From: Tsuneonella flava
GTDB lineage: Bacteria > Pseudomonadota > Alphaproteobacteria > Sphingomonadales > Sphingomonadaceae
DNA length: 64,000 bases
Assembly (NCBI RefSeq): GCF_002870965.1
Contig: NZ_PHSO01000004.1
Location: forward strand, 62,001-126,000
Direction: 5' to 3'
Shown here: piece by piece, positions 27,043-39,695 of the stretch
Numbering within the stretch: position 1 is the first letter of the stretch
Layout: every line of letters starts with the position of its first letter
Program-made: the position numbers and the translations under genes
Notes under the pieces: model-generated
What the model saw: the letters and a program-made list of their open reading frames with translations, nothing else
Databases searched by the model: none
Told to the model about the DNA's origin: nothing

Positions 27043-29048
27043 TGCCAAAAGTCACCGTAGACGGACAGGAAATCGAGGTGCCCGATGGGGCAACCGTACT
27101 GCAGGCATGTGAGCTTGCCGGTAAGGAGATTCCGCGTTTCTGCTATCACGAACGTCTCAGCATTGCGGGCAATTGCCGCATGTGTCTGGTCGAAGTGAAG
27201 CCTGGCCCTCCCAAGCCGCAGGCATCTTGCGCCTTGCCTGCAACAGAAGGTCAGGAAATTCGCACCGATAGCGAAATGGTCAAAAAGGCGCGCGAAGGTG
27301 TGATGGAGTTCCTCCTCATCAACCACCCGCTCGATTGCCCGATTTGCGATCAGGGCGGGGAATGCGATCTTCAGGATCAGTCCGTGGCTTACGGTCGCGG
27401 CGGTTCTCGCTATCATGAAAACAAGCGGGCCGTGACTGAGAAGTACATGGGGCCGCTCATCAAGACGGTTATGACCCGGTGCATCCATTGCACACGGTGC
27501 GTTCGTTTCAGTGAGGAAATCGCAGGGGTCGATGAGATCGGTGCGCTTTATCGCGGCGAAAGCATGCAGATCACGACTTATCTTGAGCATGCGGCGAAGC
27601 ACGAGATGAGCGCGAACGTCATCGATCTTTGTCCCGTTGGTGCATTGACTTCACGGCCCTATGCGTTCGAGGCACGCCCCTGGGAGTTGAAAAAGACGTT
27701 GAGCATCGATGTGAGCGATGCGATCGGCGCAAATATCCGGCTTGATAGTCGCGGTCGTGAAGTCCTGCGCGCATTACCGCGTATCAACGACGATGTGAAC
27801 GAAGAGTGGATTTCGGATAAAGCCCGCTATCAGGTCGACGGCCTTACGCGGCGGCGTCTTGATAAGGTGTGGATCCGCAAAAACGGCAAACTGCAAGCCG
27901 CAAGTTGGGAAGAAGCGTTTAAGAAGGTCGCCGCTGTCAAGCCTGGCAATAGCATTGCAGCCATCGCAGGCGATTTGCTCGACTGCGAAACGATGTATGC
28001 TGCCAAAGCTTTGCTGAAGGCGATGGGGTCCGATCTTCTTGAAGGACGTCAGACGGGAATGGACTACGATGTGTCCAGCCTTGCTGCAGTCAATTTCAAT
28101 TCAACTCTTGCGGGGATCGAAACGGCTGACGCAATCCTGATTGTCGGCAGTCATGTTCGGTGGGAGGCGCCACTAGTCAATGTGCGACTTAGGAAGGCTG
28201 TTAAGCGTGGCGCCAAAGTATTCATCGTCGGGCCGGAATGGGAAACAACCTTCCCCGCGACATTTCTAGGTAACGATCTATCGGTGCTTTCTCAGTTGCC
28301 GCCGGAAGTGCTGGACGCATTTGCCGAAGCGCAAAGCCCAGCGGTTATCCTTGGTGGCGCGGCTCTGGCGAAGGGGGCGCTTTCTGCAGGACTTTCGCTT
28401 GTCGAAAGACTGGGCCTGGTCAAAGAAAATTGGAACGGTTTCAACGTTCTCCATTTCTCCGCGTCGCGCATGGGCGGGCTGATGCTTGGCTATGCTCAGA
28501 AAGGTGGGATGGCCGATATCGTTGGTGCCACTCCCAAAGTCGTGCTGGCGCTTGGTGCAGATGAGGTTGACTACACGCAATTTGCGGATTCGCTTAAGGT
28601 GTACATTGGTCACCACGGCGACAAGGGGGCACACGCAGCAGATGTGATCCTTCCGGCCGCCTCGTATGCTGAAAAAGACGGTACGTACGTCAACACCGAA
28701 GGTCGCGTTCAATTTGCGGAAAAGGCTGTGTTCGCGCCAGGAGATGCGCGGGAAGACTGGACGATCCTGCGTGCACTCGCCGATGCGTTTGGTGTCTCGG
28801 TCGGGTTCGACAGCTTTACTCAGCTGCAATCGGCGATGATTGCGGAAGTGCCTGCTCTAGGGCAGGAAGGTCTGGCTAATTATGGCGTTTTGCCAAAGGC
28901 TAAGGCGACCAAGCTTTCGGGCACAATCGATGCCTATCCGATCAGGGATTTCTACCTCACAAACCCGGTCGCCCGGGCAAGCACGGTAATGCAGAAATGC
29001 AGCGCTGAGCTGCTTCATGGTAGTGAACTGGCGGAGGCTGCGGAATGA
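27042..29048 (+). CDS. nuoG: NADH-quinone oxidoreductase subunit G
   Basis: The 668-aa subunit has an N-terminal 2Fe-2S ferredoxin domain ([19 protein letters not shown], then SCALP), the His-Cys 4Fe-4S site ([19 protein letters not shown]), the second 4Fe-4S site ([17 protein letters not shown] with a later [15 protein letters not shown]), and a molybdopterin-oxidoreductase-like domain without cofactor motifs. The length is the shorter type usual in alphaproteobacteria, not the roughly 900-aa enterobacterial form. TAATG overlap with nuoF and ATGA with nuoH. Confidence 0.97.
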   Translation: MPKVTVDGQEIEVPDGATVLQACELAGKEIPRFCYHERLSIAGNCRMCLVEVKPGPPKPQASCALPATEGQEIRTDSEMVKKAREGVMEFLLINHPLDCPICDQGGECDLQDQSVAYGRGGSRYHENKRAVTEKYMGPLIKTVMTRCIHCTRCVRFSEEIAGVDEIGALYRGESMQITTYLEHAAKHEMSANVIDLCPVGALTSRPYAFEARPWELKKTLSIDVSDAIGANIRLDSRGREVLRALPRINDDVNEEWISDKARYQVDGLTRRRLDKVWIRKNGKLQAASWEEAFKKVAAVKPGNSIAAIAGDLLDCETMYAAKALLKAMGSDLLEGRQTGMDYDVSSLAAVNFNSTLAGIETADAILIVGSHVRWEAPLVNVRLRKAVKRGAKVFIVGPEWETTFPATFLGNDLSVLSQLPPEVLDAFAEAQSPAVILGGAALAKGALSAGLSLVERLGLVKENWNGFNVLHFSASRMGGLMLGYAQKGGMADIVGATPKVVLALGADEVDYTQFADSLKVYIGHHGDKGAHAADVILPAASYAEKDGTYVNTEGRVQFAEKAVFAPGDAREDWTILRALADAFGVSVGFDSFTQLQSAMIAEVPALGQEGLANYGVLPKAKATKLSGTIDAYPIRDFYLTNPVARASTVMQKCSAELLHGSELAEAAE

Positions 29049-30097
29049 CCGAATTCTTTATGAACCTCGGCATGAACTACGAATGGGCGTGGTTCGTCGC
29101 TACGATTTGCGGGATATTGCTGATCGCGCTGCCGCTGATGCTGGGCGTGGCAATGATTATCTATGCCGACCGCAAGATCTGGGCGGCGATGGCACTGCGC
29201 CGAGGTCCAAACGTGGTTGGGCCGTTCGGTCTGCTGCAATCATTTGCCGATGGGCTGAAGGTGTTTCTGCAGGAAACAATTATTCCCAGCGCCGCCAACA
29301 AAGGCTTGTTCCTGATTGCTCCGATTATAACATTTACGGTCGCCTTATTGGCGTGGGCGGTTATTCCTTTCAATTCCGGCGCCATACTCGCTGATATCAA
29401 TGTAGGGCTGTTGTATGTTCTGGCGATCAGTTCGCTGGGCGTATACGGGGTCGTCATCGCGGGCTGGGCCTCAAACTCAAAATACCCCTTCTTCTCCGCC
29501 ATGCGGGCTGCAGCACAAATGATTTCGTATGAAGTCTCAATCGGATTTATCCTGATCTGTGTGGTGCTCTGGGCAGGGTCGTTCAACATGAACGAGATCG
29601 TGCAGGCGCAAAAAGGGACGGTGCTTGGGTTTATTAATGGATTTGTCGCGAATCCGCTGCTTTTCCCGATGTGGGTACTATTCCTGATTTCAGGTATGGC
29701 GGAAACGGCCCGCGCTCCTTTTGATTTGACCGAGGCGGAAAGCGAACTGGTTGCCGGTTATCAGACGGAATACAGCTCGATGGCGTTCGCGCTCTATTGG
29801 CTGGGCGAGTATGCCAACGTTTTGCTGATGTGCACGTTGAATGCGGTGCTCTTCTGGGGTGGGTATCTGCCCCCGGTCGACTGGGCACCGCTCTACGTTG
29901 TGCCGGGATTTGTCTGGCTGCTCGTCAAAATTCTGTTTTTCTTCTTTATATTCAGTTGGGTAAAGGCAACTGTGCCGCGCTATCGGTATGATCAACTCAT
30001 GCGCCTTGGCTGGAAGGTATTTCTGCCGATGAGTTTGTTGTGGGTCGTGCTCGTATCTGGCTGGTTGATGCTTACTCGTTATGGAGGCGCTGTATGA
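29045..30097 (+). CDS. nuoH: NADH-quinone oxidoreductase subunit H
   Basis: The 350-aa membrane subunit links the peripheral arm to the membrane arm and lines the quinone tunnel. About eight TM helices are visible, with the signatures [31 protein letters not shown] and [27 protein letters not shown]. Start ATG 29045 overlaps the nuoG stop. Confidence 0.97.
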   Translation: MTEFFMNLGMNYEWAWFVATICGILLIALPLMLGVAMIIYADRKIWAAMALRRGPNVVGPFGLLQSFADGLKVFLQETIIPSAANKGLFLIAPIITFTVALLAWAVIPFNSGAILADINVGLLYVLAISSLGVYGVVIAGWASNSKYPFFSAMRAAAQMISYEVSIGFILICVVLWAGSFNMNEIVQAQKGTVLGFINGFVANPLLFPMWVLFLISGMAETARAPFDLTEAESELVAGYQTEYSSMAFALYWLGEYANVLLMCTLNAVLFWGGYLPPVDWAPLYVVPGFVWLLVKILFFFFIFSWVKATVPRYRYDQLMRLGWKVFLPMSLLWVVLVSGWLMLTRYGGAV

Positions 30098-30579
30098 GCG
30101 TCGCTCACCTCATAAAGTCTTTCACTCTTTGGGAGTTCGTGAAGGCGCATTGGTTGACTTTGAAGTACTTCTTCAAGCCCAAGGTGACGATCAACTATCC
30201 CTTTGAAAAGAACCCTTTGTCGCCGCGTTTCCGTGGGGAACACGCGCTGCGCCGTTATCCCAATGGGGAGGAGCGGTGCATCGCCTGCAAACTGTGTGAA
30301 GCCACTTGTCCGGCGCAGGCCATTACGATTGAGAGCGAACCGCGGGAAGACGGCAGTCGTCGCGCCACGCGTTACGATATCGATATGACCAAATGCATCT
30401 ACTGTGGGTTCTGTCAGGAAGCCTGTCCGGTTGATGCGATCGTCGAAGGGCCGAACTTCGAATACGCCACGGAAACGCGTGAAGAACTGCTATACGACAA
30501 GGCGAAACTACTGGCTAACGGGGACAAGTGGGAGCGGGCGATCTCCGCGAACCTTGAAGCCGATGCGCCGTATCGATAG
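30094..30579 (+). CDS. nuoI: NADH-quinone oxidoreductase subunit I
   Basis: The 161-aa subunit holds clusters N6a and N6b through two CxxCxxCxxxCP motifs: [16 protein letters not shown] and [16 protein letters not shown]. An N-terminal amphipathic helix precedes [24 protein letters not shown] 30094 overlaps the nuoH stop (ATGA). Confidence 0.97.
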   Translation: MSVAHLIKSFTLWEFVKAHWLTLKYFFKPKVTINYPFEKNPLSPRFRGEHALRRYPNGEERCIACKLCEATCPAQAITIESEPREDGSRRATRYDIDMTKCIYCGFCQEACPVDAIVEGPNFEYATETREELLYDKAKLLANGDKWERAISANLEADAPYR

Positions 30580-30594
30580 AGGGCGCGGCAATCC

Positions 30595-31215
30595 ATGATT
30601 CAGGTTTTCTCCTTTTATCTGTTCGCGGCACTGACGATCCTGTCGGCGGTGTTTGTCATTATGTCCCGCAATCCCGTGCATTCGGTTTTGTGGTTGATAA
30701 TGGCGTTCTTCAATGCTGCTGGTCTGATGGTGCTGGTGGGCGCTGAATTCATCGCGATGCTTCTGGTCATCGTCTATGTCGGAGCAGTCGCAGTACTGTT
30801 CCTGTTTGTAGTCATGATGCTCGATATCGATTTTGCGGAATTGCGGGCAGGATTTGTCAAAAACTTCCCTCTTGGCTTGGCTATCGCGCTGGTCCTTTTA
30901 GCCGAACTTGTATTTGGCATCGGTGCTTACAGTGCAGGTGCGCTTGAGATGGGGCATGCGGCAGCCGCCGCCTCACCGCAGATTGATGGTGCCAGTAACA
31001 TCGAGAGTATCGGTGCGGTACTTTACGGTAAGTATCTTTTTCTGTTCGAAAGTGCAGGAATCATTCTTCTCGTAGCGATGGTTGGCGCAATTGTGCTGAC
31101 CCATCGTGAGCGTAAGGATACGCGGGGCCAAAACATCGGCAGACAAATTCGGCGTCGCCCGCAAGATGCGACCGTCAATGTTCGCCCCGAGGTGGGCAAG
31201 GGGGTTCAGCTGTGA
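30595..31215 (+). CDS. nuoJ: NADH-quinone oxidoreductase subunit J
   Basis: The 206-aa antiporter-associated membrane subunit has five TM helices, with [51 protein letters not shown] as the conserved core including the pi-bulge TM3. A polar C-terminus ends in [18 protein letters not shown] precedes the ATG; its stop overlaps the nuoK GTG. Confidence 0.96.
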   Translation: MIQVFSFYLFAALTILSAVFVIMSRNPVHSVLWLIMAFFNAAGLMVLVGAEFIAMLLVIVYVGAVAVLFLFVVMMLDIDFAELRAGFVKNFPLGLAIALVLLAELVFGIGAYSAGALEMGHAAAAASPQIDGASNIESIGAVLYGKYLFLFESAGIILLVAMVGAIVLTHRERKDTRGQNIGRQIRRRPQDATVNVRPEVGKGVQL

Positions 31216-31517
31216 TCGGCGTCACGCATTATGTCATCGTGGGCACGATCTTGTTCGTGCTTGGCGTTCTGGGGATATTTCTCAATCGGAAAAACGTGAT
31301 TGTTATTCTGATGGCGATTGAGCTGATCTTGCTCGCGGTGAATATCAACCTCGTTGCCTTCAGTGCATTTCTGAACGACTTGACCGGGCAGATTTTTGCT
31401 ATGTTCGTGCTGACCGTTGCGGCTGGTGAAGCGGCGATCGGTTTGGCAATTCTCGTCATCTATTTCCGTGGCCGCGGCACGATCGCTGTCGACGATGTCA
31501 ACCGGATGAAGGGATAG
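31212..31517 (+). CDS. nuoK: NADH-quinone oxidoreductase subunit K
   Basis: The 101-aa, three-TM, MrpC-like subunit contributes to the proton path, with the conserved Glu in [18 protein letters not shown] and a second in [14 protein letters not shown]. Translation begins at GTG 31212 overlapping the nuoJ stop (GTGA). Confidence 0.96.
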   Translation: MIGVTHYVIVGTILFVLGVLGIFLNRKNVIVILMAIELILLAVNINLVAFSAFLNDLTGQIFAMFVLTVAAGEAAIGLAILVIYFRGRGTIAVDDVNRMKG

Positions 31518-31521
31518 CACC

Positions 31522-33513
31522 TTGCACCCGATCCTTCTTATCGTATTCCTGCCGTTATTGGCGGCAGTTATCGGCGGGCTTGGTAACAAGGCGCTGGGCA
31601 ACCTCGCGGTCAAGTCGCTGACCACCGCTCTTCTGTTCGTGTCGTGTGGTTTGAGTTGGCCGATCTTTATTGGCTTTTTGACAGGTGCGGAAACTGCCTC
31701 GGTCATTCCGGTGCTGCAGTGGGTTCACTCTGGCAGCATGACGTTCGATTGGGCATTGCGCGTTGACACACTGACTGCGGTCATGTTGGTCGTCGTCACC
31801 ACTGTGTCGGCGCTCGTGCACCTCTATTCATGGGGGTACATGGCAGACGAGCCGGATCAACCACGGTTCTTCGCTTACCTTAGCCTGTTCACCTTTGCGA
31901 TGCTCATGCTCGTGACCGCAGACAACCTTGTCCAGATGTTCTTCGGATGGGAAGGGGTAGGCCTTGCCAGCTACCTTTTGATTGGGTTTTGGTTTCGCAA
32001 ACCAAGCGCGAGCGCGGCGGCAATCAAAGCGTTTGTAGTCAACCGCGTCGGCGACTTCGGCTTCATGCTCGGCATTTTCGGCACCTATCTGGTGTTTCAG
32101 ACGGTTTCGATTCCCGAGATTCTGGCGGCCGCTCCGGGCATGGCTGGCAGTACCATTGGCTTCCTTGGGTATCGTGTCGATACTATGGATCTATTGTGTA
32201 TCCTGCTGTTCATCGGAGCGATGGGTAAATCCGCGCAGCTTGGCTTGCACACCTGGTTGCCTGACGCGATGGAAGGGCCGACCCCCGTGTCCGCGCTCAT
32301 TCACGCGGCGACGATGGTCACGGCAGGTGTATTCATGGTGTGCCGCCTTTCGCCCATGTTCGAGGCGGCACCTGCTGCACTGATGTTCATGACATTCGTC
32401 GGCGCGGCGACATGTTTCTTTGCTGCAACGATTGGCACCACGCAGTGGGATATCAAGCGCGTGATCGCCTATTCGACGTGTTCGCAGCTTGGATACATGT
32501 TCTTTGCTGCAGGTGTTGGCGCTTACAATGTGGCAATGTTCCACTTGTTCACGCATGCCTTCTTCAAGGCGCTCCTGTTCCTTTGTGCAGGCAGCGTGAT
32601 TCACGCCATGCATCACGAACAGGATATGCGTTATTACGGCGGTCTGCGGAAACATATCCCAATCACATTCTGGGCAATGCTTGCCGGCACTCTGGCGATC
32701 ACCGGGGTCGGTGTAGCGGGTGTGTTCGGTTTCGCTGGTTTCTATTCGAAGGACGCCATTCTCGAGGCCGCGTTTGCGCGCGGCACCAACCTTGGCAATC
32801 TGGCATTCTGGATGGGAACGATCGCGGCGTTGCTGACGAGTTTCTATTCGTGGCGTCTGGTTTTCCTGACGTTTTATGGAAAACCGCGTTGGATCGAGAG
32901 CGAACACATCCAGCATTCGGTTCACAAAACGCCAGAACAAGCTGGAGAGGACACCACTGGCGGATATCATCCGCATGAAAGCCCTCTGCCAATGCTCGTC
33001 CCTCTTCTCGCACTAAGTGTGGGGGCAGTATTCGCTGGTTTCGTGTTCGCCCCCGCGTTTGTTGAAAGCGCCGAATTCTGGCAAGGCTCGGTGTTCTTCA
33101 ATGAAGGTCTGATGCACGCCATGCATGGTATTCCGGCATGGGCCAAATGGTCTGCTACTGTCGCAATGCTGATCGGGCTGGCGATCGCATTCCAGGGCTA
33201 TATTCGCGATAAGGAGCTGCCTGGCCGCATTGCCGGGCAACTCGGACCGGTCTATCGCTTTGTGTATAACAAGTGGTACTTCGATGAACTGTATCATTTC
33301 CTGTTTGTGAAACCGGCATTCTGGCTGGGGAACAAATTCTGGAAGTGGGGAGACATCGGTATAATCGACCGCTTCGGGCCTAATGGTGCGGCCTGGCTGG
33401 TTTCTCAGGGGACAGCTGCCGCCAAGAAAGTGCAATCCGGATATCTCTATAGTTATGCGCTCGTCATGCTTATCGGCGTCGTGGTCGCGATCTCTTGGGT
33501 AATGGTGCGATGA
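31522..33513 (+). CDS. nuoL: NADH-quinone oxidoreductase subunit L
   Basis: The 663-aa distal antiporter-like subunit has the proton-translocation signatures [62 protein letters not shown], and [17 protein letters not shown], then the long C-terminal lateral helix. The start is TTG 31522 after GAAGGGA; no in-frame ATG fits the conserved N-terminus, so the rare start is real or the protein is slightly shorter. Confidence 0.96.
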   Translation: MHPILLIVFLPLLAAVIGGLGNKALGNLAVKSLTTALLFVSCGLSWPIFIGFLTGAETASVIPVLQWVHSGSMTFDWALRVDTLTAVMLVVVTTVSALVHLYSWGYMADEPDQPRFFAYLSLFTFAMLMLVTADNLVQMFFGWEGVGLASYLLIGFWFRKPSASAAAIKAFVVNRVGDFGFMLGIFGTYLVFQTVSIPEILAAAPGMAGSTIGFLGYRVDTMDLLCILLFIGAMGKSAQLGLHTWLPDAMEGPTPVSALIHAATMVTAGVFMVCRLSPMFEAAPAALMFMTFVGAATCFFAATIGTTQWDIKRVIAYSTCSQLGYMFFAAGVGAYNVAMFHLFTHAFFKALLFLCAGSVIHAMHHEQDMRYYGGLRKHIPITFWAMLAGTLAITGVGVAGVFGFAGFYSKDAILEAAFARGTNLGNLAFWMGTIAALLTSFYSWRLVFLTFYGKPRWIESEHIQHSVHKTPEQAGEDTTGGYHPHESPLPMLVPLLALSVGAVFAGFVFAPAFVESAEFWQGSVFFNEGLMHAMHGIPAWAKWSATVAMLIGLAIAFQGYIRDKELPGRIAGQLGPVYRFVYNKWYFDELYHFLFVKPAFWLGNKFWKWGDIGIIDRFGPNGAAWLVSQGTAAAKKVQSGYLYSYALVMLIGVVVAISWVMVR

Positions 33514-35093
33514 ACGGCTTTCCGATCCTTTCGTTAATGCTTCTTGTGCCCCTTCTGGGCGCGGTGGCGTGCTTTATGCTTGAGGCCAAAGCGGCGCGAT
33601 CGGTCGCCCTGCTTGCCACTCTCGTGGACCTTGCTCTCGGTGTAGTCCTTTGGACAGGCTTTGAAACGGGTGGTGCCCAGTGGCAGTTTCAGGAAAGCCA
33701 TGCTGTTTTTGCCGGCTTTTCCTATGCACTCGGCATTGATGGAATTGCGTTGATGCTGATCGCGTTGACGGTATTTCTGATGCCGATCTGCATTCTGGCA
33801 AGCTGGGATTCTGTGCAGAAACGCGTTGGCGAATACATGGCGGCGTTCCTGTTCATGGAAACGCTGATGATCGGCGTGTTTGCTGCACAGGATCTCCTGC
33901 TGTTCTATATCTTCTTTGAAGCGGGCCTGATCCCGATGTATCTGATCATCGGCATATGGGGCGGTGATAACCGGATATACGCCAGCTATAAGTTCTTCCT
34001 TTATACGCTCCTTGGCTCGGTCCTGATGTTGATTGCGATGTTGTGGATGATCCACGACGCGGGAACGACTTATATTCCGACTCTGATGCAATATGATTTT
34101 CCGGCGCAGGCGCAAACGTGGCTGTGGCTAGCGTTCTTTGCCAGTTTCGCGGTTAAGATGCCGATGTGGCCGGTTCACACTTGGCTGCCGGACGCACACG
34201 TTCAGGCGCCGACTGCGGGCTCAGTTATTCTGGCCGGCGTTTTGCTGAAGATGGGTGGCTACGGCTTTATTCGCTTCAGCTTGCCGATGTTTCCGGATGC
34301 GAGTGCACAATTGGCATGGCTCGTTCTTGGATTGAGCATGGTGGCGGTCGTATATACTTCGTTGGTTGCTCTGGTGCAGTCTGACATGAAGAAGCTAATT
34401 GCTTATTCTTCGGTTGCTCACATGGCGATCGTCACCATTGGCCTGTTTGCTTTCAACGTGCAGGGGCTTGAAGGTTCGATGATGGTCATGTTGAGCCACG
34501 GGCTCGTGTCTGGTGCATTATTCCTTTGCGTCGGTGTTATTTACGATCGTTTACACACGCGTGAGATTGATCGCTACGGTGGCCTCGCAATTAATATGCC
34601 GAAATACGCATTGTTCTTCATGTTGTTCACAATGGGCAGTATCGGTCTTCCTGGAACCAGTGGGTTTGTCGGTGAATTTCTTAGTTTAGCTGGAACATAT
34701 CAGATTTCGACTACAGTGACTCTGGTCTGCACAACCGGCATTATCCTTGGCGCTGCTTACATGTTGTATCTTTATCGACGGGTTGTGTTCGGCGAACAAA
34801 AGAATTCCGACGCCGCCGCAATGCCTGATCTTAACGTGCGCGAATGGCTTATGCTTGGTCCGATTGCGGCGGCTGTGCTGTGGATGGGCGTTTATCCCGA
34901 GAGCTTTCTGGCTCCGATGAGAGCCGACATTGCAGCTTTGGACGCGCGACTAGCAAGTGCGAAGCCTAAGGGCGACTCACAGCCGACTGCGCCAACCGAA
35001 GCCACCCGTCGTACCCATGCCGCAAATGCAATGGAGCACCACGGTGATGCGGAAGAAGGCCCGACAAATGAAGCACTCGAGGGAGGCCACTGA
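33510..35093 (+). CDS. nuoM: NADH-quinone oxidoreductase subunit M
   Basis: The 527-aa antiporter-like subunit shows [18 protein letters not shown] (essential Glu), [42 protein letters not shown] and [23 protein letters not shown]. The last 50 residues are a polar extension ([24 protein letters not shown]..., ending LEGGH). ATG 33510 overlaps the nuoL stop. Confidence 0.97.
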   Translation: MNGFPILSLMLLVPLLGAVACFMLEAKAARSVALLATLVDLALGVVLWTGFETGGAQWQFQESHAVFAGFSYALGIDGIALMLIALTVFLMPICILASWDSVQKRVGEYMAAFLFMETLMIGVFAAQDLLLFYIFFEAGLIPMYLIIGIWGGDNRIYASYKFFLYTLLGSVLMLIAMLWMIHDAGTTYIPTLMQYDFPAQAQTWLWLAFFASFAVKMPMWPVHTWLPDAHVQAPTAGSVILAGVLLKMGGYGFIRFSLPMFPDASAQLAWLVLGLSMVAVVYTSLVALVQSDMKKLIAYSSVAHMAIVTIGLFAFNVQGLEGSMMVMLSHGLVSGALFLCVGVIYDRLHTREIDRYGGLAINMPKYALFFMLFTMGSIGLPGTSGFVGEFLSLAGTYQISTTVTLVCTTGIILGAAYMLYLYRRVVFGEQKNSDAAAMPDLNVREWLMLGPIAAAVLWMGVYPESFLAPMRADIAALDARLASAKPKGDSQPTAPTEATRRTHAANAMEHHGDAEEGPTNEALEGGH

Positions 35094-36556
35094 TGGACTT
35101 TTCGGCATCCCTGTCACTTGTTGCACCTGAAATCGTACTGTCGCTCGGCGGCTTGTTGCTCCTGCTGTGTGCGGCATGGATGGGAGACAGAGCGAGCCGT
35201 GCAATATCGATAGCGTCAGTGATCATCATTGGTGCTGCTGCAGCACTGACCATTCCTGTCTTATGTGGCGGAGCAATGGGGGCAGGAACGCTTGCCTTCG
35301 GCGGCCAAATGCGCGTCGATGCATTTGCGGCATTTGCAAAATTGCTCATCTACATTTCGGGTGCAACCTGTCTGATGGTGGCACCGCGCTTCTTCGACCG
35401 TTGGGGAGCGATGCGCGCGGAATATCCCGTACTGGTGCTGTTTGCGGTGCTTGGCATGGGCATCATGGTATCTGCTGGCGATCTGTTGACGCTGTATATC
35501 GGTCTGGAAATGAACAGTCTTGCCGCTTATGTGCTTGCTGCATTTCTGCGGACTGACGGTCGTTCCGCTGAAGCGGGGCTTAAGTACTTTGTGCTTGGCG
35601 CATTGGCGAGCGGCATTCTGCTGTATGGAATGAGCCTGACTTACGGCTTTACGGGATCGACTAGTTTCGATGTTATCCGTGTGGCGCTTGCAGGCGATAT
35701 TTCAACCGGAGCACTGATTGGCCTAGTCTTCGTTCTGGCTGGGCTTGCGTTTAAGATTTCAGCAGTTCCGTTCCATATGTGGACGCCTGATGTATACGAA
35801 GGTTCGCCCACTCCGGTAACGATGTTCTTTGCAACGGCCCCTAAAGTGGCTGCAATGGCGCTGACAATGCGCGTGGCGCTCGATGCGTTCGGTCTCCAGG
35901 TAGACGCATGGCGGCAAATTGTTGTGTTTGTCTCCCTAGCTTCGATCGTAATCGGTGCCCTGGGTGCAATCGGACAAGATAATATCAAGCGGTTGCTTGC
36001 ATTCTCGTCAATCAACAACGTCGGCTTTATTCTCGTAGGCCTGGCGGCAGCGACCCCGGAAGGCGCCAGCGCGATGTTGGTTTATCTCGCGATTTATGTT
36101 GCCATGTCAGTCGGCAGTTTTGTGGCAGTTCTGATGTTGCGTGACGCGAACGGCGATTACGTGGAATCGATCTCCGACCTTGCGGGGCTTTCTCGTACTA
36201 AGCCGCTGATCGCGTGGTGCCTTTTGCTCATCATGCTGAGCCTTGCCGGCATACCGCCTCTGTTCGGTTTCTGGGGCAAATTGGTAGTGTTTCAGGCGGC
36301 AGTGAACGCCGGAATGATCGCGATTGCCGCAGTCGCTATCGCCGCATCGGTCATAGGGGCGTTCTACTACCTTAAAGTCGGTAAAGTTATGTTTTTTGAT
36401 GAACCGGTAGATAAGGTGACAGGAGACAATGACTGGGCACATTGGGCTCTGCTGATCGTGTCGACAGCATTTATTTCTCCGCTCGGTTATCTACTCACGG
36501 GATGGCTTAGTGAATTGGCCGACAAGGCCGCTACAGCATTGTTCCTCGTCGCTTGA
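35093..36556 (+). CDS. nuoN: NADH-quinone oxidoreductase subunit N
   Basis: The 487-aa antiporter-like subunit has about 14 TM helices, with LLTLYIGLEMNSLAAYVLAAF, VPFHMWTPDVYEGSPTPVTMFFATAPKVAAMA and IKRLLAFSSINNVGFILVGL. TGATG overlap with nuoM. Its stop overlaps the birA TTG start, so the operon continues past complex I. Confidence 0.97.
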   Translation: MDFSASLSLVAPEIVLSLGGLLLLLCAAWMGDRASRAISIASVIIIGAAAALTIPVLCGGAMGAGTLAFGGQMRVDAFAAFAKLLIYISGATCLMVAPRFFDRWGAMRAEYPVLVLFAVLGMGIMVSAGDLLTLYIGLEMNSLAAYVLAAFLRTDGRSAEAGLKYFVLGALASGILLYGMSLTYGFTGSTSFDVIRVALAGDISTGALIGLVFVLAGLAFKISAVPFHMWTPDVYEGSPTPVTMFFATAPKVAAMALTMRVALDAFGLQVDAWRQIVVFVSLASIVIGALGAIGQDNIKRLLAFSSINNVGFILVGLAAATPEGASAMLVYLAIYVAMSVGSFVAVLMLRDANGDYVESISDLAGLSRTKPLIAWCLLLIMLSLAGIPPLFGFWGKLVVFQAAVNAGMIAIAAVAIAASVIGAFYYLKVGKVMFFDEPVDKVTGDNDWAHWALLIVSTAFISPLGYLLTGWLSELADKAATALFLVA

Positions 36557-37260
36557 TCCGCACGGTAGCAGAGACCGGATCGACCAATGCCGACCTCGTC
36601 TCGCAGTTAAATGCAGGCGATTACGTCGCCGAAGGCGATTGGCTGGTGGCGGATAGGCAAGTCGCTGGCCACGGGCGGCAGGGGCGTGCGTGGTTTGATG
36701 GGGCGGGGAACTTCATGGGCTCTACCATAGTGCGGGTCTGCCCATCGGATCCGCCCTCTCCGACCCTTGCGCCACTGGCGGGGCTGGCCTTGTACGAGGT
36801 GGTCACGCCATTTCTCGCTGAACCTGCAACGCTTTCGCTCAAGTGGCCCAATGACCTGCTTCTCAAAGGTGCCAAGCTGGCGGGTATACTGCTGGAAGGC
36901 ACTTCTCACGCGGTCGTCATTGGGATAGGCGTCAACCTTGCTAAGGCTCCGGAAGTGACTGGGCGCGAAACCATCGCTTTGTCGCATATCGGCCCTGCAC
37001 CTGATCGCGACAGCTTCGCGACTGCATTGGCATCGTCTTTTGCTCGGGAATTGGAACGATGGCGTAGTTTCGGCACGGAACCGATGTTTCGCCGTTGGAA
37101 GGCTGTCGCGCACCAGATCGGAACTGTTCTAACCGTGCATGAGCCGGGAGGCGGCGTCATTTCCGGTCGCTACCAAGGGTTGAAGCCCGACGGATCGTTG
37201 TGTCTAGCGTTGGACAGCGGAGAAATTCGTGTCATCCATGCGGGCGACGTTACAATCTGA
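36553..37260 (+). CDS. birA: Biotin--[acetyl-CoA-carboxylase] ligase
   Basis: The 235-aa enzyme activates biotin to biotinyl-AMP and loads it on BCCP. The biotin/ATP loop is GHGRQGRAW (residues about 39-47), and LSLKWPNDLLLKGAKLAGILLE is the conserved catalytic strand; the C-terminal SH3-like domain follows. The N-terminal HTH of E. coli BirA is absent, so it is a ligase without repressor function. It starts at TTG 36553 overlapping the nuoN stop (TTGA). Confidence 0.93.
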   Translation: MIRTVAETGSTNADLVSQLNAGDYVAEGDWLVADRQVAGHGRQGRAWFDGAGNFMGSTIVRVCPSDPPSPTLAPLAGLALYEVVTPFLAEPATLSLKWPNDLLLKGAKLAGILLEGTSHAVVIGIGVNLAKAPEVTGRETIALSHIGPAPDRDSFATALASSFARELERWRSFGTEPMFRRWKAVAHQIGTVLTVHEPGGGVISGRYQGLKPDGSLCLALDSGEIRVIHAGDVTI

Positions 37261-37272
37261 TAGGATCGCCTA

Positions 37273-38049
37273 ATGCTGCTTGCTGCTGATGTCGGTAACA
37301 CCAATGTTGTATTCGCCCTGATTGATGGTCATGAAATCAAGGCGCGTTGGAGGATCGCCACCGATCCCCGGCGAACAGGTGATGAGTATGCGGTTTGGCT
37401 TCTTCAACTTCTGAAGATTGAGGGTGTGGCGCGGAAATCGATCGATCAGTTTATAATTGGTTCGGTCGTGCCGAGAGCGATTCATAATCTCACTGTCTTT
37501 GCAGAAAAGTATTTTGGTAAGACGCCGCTGATTGCAGGTGAAGGCAATGCACAATGGGGATTGGCGATTGATGTCGACGAACCGCGATCTCTCGGCGCGG
37601 ATCGAGCACTGAATACAATCGCAGCCCACGCCAAATATGATGGCGATTTAATCGTAGTCGACTTTGGGACTGCCACGACATTTGATGCTGTCGATTTCAA
37701 CGGCGCATATAAAGGAGGCATCATTGCCCCTGGCATCAATCTTTCGCTCGATGCGCTCGTCGGGAATACGGCAAAACTTCCTCGCATTGCGATCGAAGCG
37801 CCAGCGAACGAGAGCGTGATTGGCACCAATACTGAAGATCAGATGCTGATCGGTGTTTTCTGGGGATACGTTGCAATGATGGAGGGGCTGATTGCGCGAA
37901 TGAAAACGGAGATTGGTCGTCCAGCCAAAGTCGTCGCTACGGGAGGGCTCGCGATACTTTTCGATCAGCATACTGAGATTTTTGATGCCGTCGATCCGGA
38001 TCTGACACTGGAAGGCCTTGCCATTTTGGCAGAGCGAGCAAGCGCGTGA
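37273..38049 (+). CDS. coaX: Type III pantothenate kinase
   Basis: The 258-aa enzyme phosphorylates pantothenate, the first step of CoA synthesis. [14 protein letters not shown] at the N-terminus is the phosphate-binding motif, [15 protein letters not shown] and [14 protein letters not shown] follow, and [23 protein letters not shown] completes the type III signature. It lies 12 bp after birA and overlaps the rnj start by GTGA. Confidence 0.94.
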   Translation: MLLAADVGNTNVVFALIDGHEIKARWRIATDPRRTGDEYAVWLLQLLKIEGVARKSIDQFIIGSVVPRAIHNLTVFAEKYFGKTPLIAGEGNAQWGLAIDVDEPRSLGADRALNTIAAHAKYDGDLIVVDFGTATTFDAVDFNGAYKGGIIAPGINLSLDALVGNTAKLPRIAIEAPANESVIGTNTEDQMLIGVFWGYVAMMEGLIARMKTEIGRPAKVVATGGLAILFDQHTEIFDAVDPDLTLEGLAILAERASA

Positions 38050-39692
38050 ATAAAAATTTCACTCCTGAAGACGAACTACTGTTTCTCGCTCTTGGTGGAT
38101 CGGGTGAGATAGGGATGAATGTCAATCTCTATGGTTATCAGGGGCGGTGGCTGATGGTCGACCTTGGGATGACCTTCAGTGGGCAGGAATATCCTGGTGT
38201 CGATCTCGTATTCGCTGACCTGTCATTTATTGAAGATCGTGCCGATCGCCTTGACGGTATTGTCCTCACTCATGCACATGAAGATCATATCGGGGCGGTG
38301 CCATACTTTGCCGCCGATCTGGGGGTCCCGCTCTATGCAACGCCTTTTACTGGCGAATTGGTACGGAGGAAGCTTCAGGAAGCTGGGCTGGAAGACGATG
38401 TCGAGCTGATTATCGTCGAAGGCACCGATAAATTTGAGGTAGGCCCGTTCGCGATATCCTATGTTCCGCTCGCTCATTCGATCGCCGAAGGCAATGGGCT
38501 TCTGATCGATACGCCTTTTGGACGCGTGTTCCATACTGGCGACTGGAAGCTCGATGAAGAGCCGATTATCGGCGAACCGACTACCGAAGAAGAACTATGC
38601 GAAATTGGCGATGCGGGAGTGCTCGCCCTCGTTTGCGATTCAACCAATGTTTTCAACCCGGTTGAAAGCGGGTCTGAAGGCGCGGTTTACAAGGGTTTGC
38701 ATGAGGAAGTCGCGCGTTGGCATGGCAGGCGAGTAGTCGTTACCACATTTGCCAGCAACGTGGCCCGTCTCCACACTTTGGGCGAAGTCGCGCGGGCAAC
38801 CGGACGCCAGCTATGCGTGGCGGGGCGCTCGCTCGACCGAATTATCGAAGTTGCGCAAGATAACGGTTATCTGGAAGAATTGCCGCCGTTGGTCGATTTC
38901 GACACAGCAATGGGCTTGCCTCGAGGAGAAGTGCTGGTGGTTGCAACCGGGGGGCAAGGCGAACCGCGCGCGGCACTTGCCCGCATGGCAGATGAAAACC
39001 ATCCTATCGAGTTGGTGAAGGGCGATGTAGTGCTGTTCTCAAGTCGCCAGATTCCAGGGAATGAAATAGCTATTGGGCGCGTGCAAAACCAACTTGCGCA
39101 GCGTGGAATTGTCATGGTGACCGATCGGCAGAGCGACATCCACGTATCTGGCCACCCTGGTCGACCGGAACTGGAAGCGCTCTACACATGGTTGCGACCC
39201 GAGATTCTTGTCCCGGTTCACGGCGAGGCACGCCATATGGCAGAGCAAGCCCGCTTGGGTTCCAGCAGAGGTATTCCGCATACAATTTTCCAAATGAATG
39301 GCGACATCGTCCGTATTGCGCCAGGCAAACCAGGCAAGCTGGCCGAGGTTGAAAGCGGTCGTCTCGTACTCGATGGTGACATCATTGTTCCGGCAGACGG
39401 CGAAGCAATCACCATGCGTCGCCGCCTTGCGCGTGAAGGAGTTGTTGTCGTGGCGCTGGATGCGCAGGGGAGGGCAACCATTGAAGGGATCGGACTTCCT
39501 CTCGATGAAGATTACGACGCCTTTGTATCTGAAACGAAAGAGGATATAGCGACCGCGCTAGGCAAGCTGAAAGGTGCGGCACGACGAGATCGCAGCGAAG
39601 TTTATGAGGCAGTTCGTTTGGCTACCCGTCGTGCAGCGACCCGTTGGAGCGGCAAACGCCCGCAAGTTCGGGTCTTGTTACCGGAGAATTGA
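38046..39692 (+). CDS. rnj: Ribonuclease J
   Basis: The 548-aa metallo-beta-lactamase/beta-CASP nuclease has the zinc motif [28 protein letters not shown], the beta-CASP segments [24 protein letters not shown] and [20 protein letters not shown], and [31 protein letters not shown]. RNase J acts as 5'-3' exo- and endonuclease. The organism therefore has both RNase E and RNase J, as is common in alphaproteobacteria. GTG 38046 overlaps the coaX stop. Confidence 0.95.
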   Translation: MNKNFTPEDELLFLALGGSGEIGMNVNLYGYQGRWLMVDLGMTFSGQEYPGVDLVFADLSFIEDRADRLDGIVLTHAHEDHIGAVPYFAADLGVPLYATPFTGELVRRKLQEAGLEDDVELIIVEGTDKFEVGPFAISYVPLAHSIAEGNGLLIDTPFGRVFHTGDWKLDEEPIIGEPTTEEELCEIGDAGVLALVCDSTNVFNPVESGSEGAVYKGLHEEVARWHGRRVVVTTFASNVARLHTLGEVARATGRQLCVAGRSLDRIIEVAQDNGYLEELPPLVDFDTAMGLPRGEVLVVATGGQGEPRAALARMADENHPIELVKGDVVLFSSRQIPGNEIAIGRVQNQLAQRGIVMVTDRQSDIHVSGHPGRPELEALYTWLRPEILVPVHGEARHMAEQARLGSSRGIPHTIFQMNGDIVRIAPGKPGKLAEVESGRLVLDGDIIVPADGEAITMRRRLAREGVVVVALDAQGRATIEGIGLPLDEDYDAFVSETKEDIATALGKLKGAARRDRSEVYEAVRLATRRAATRWSGKRPQVRVLLPEN

Positions 39693-39695
39693 GAT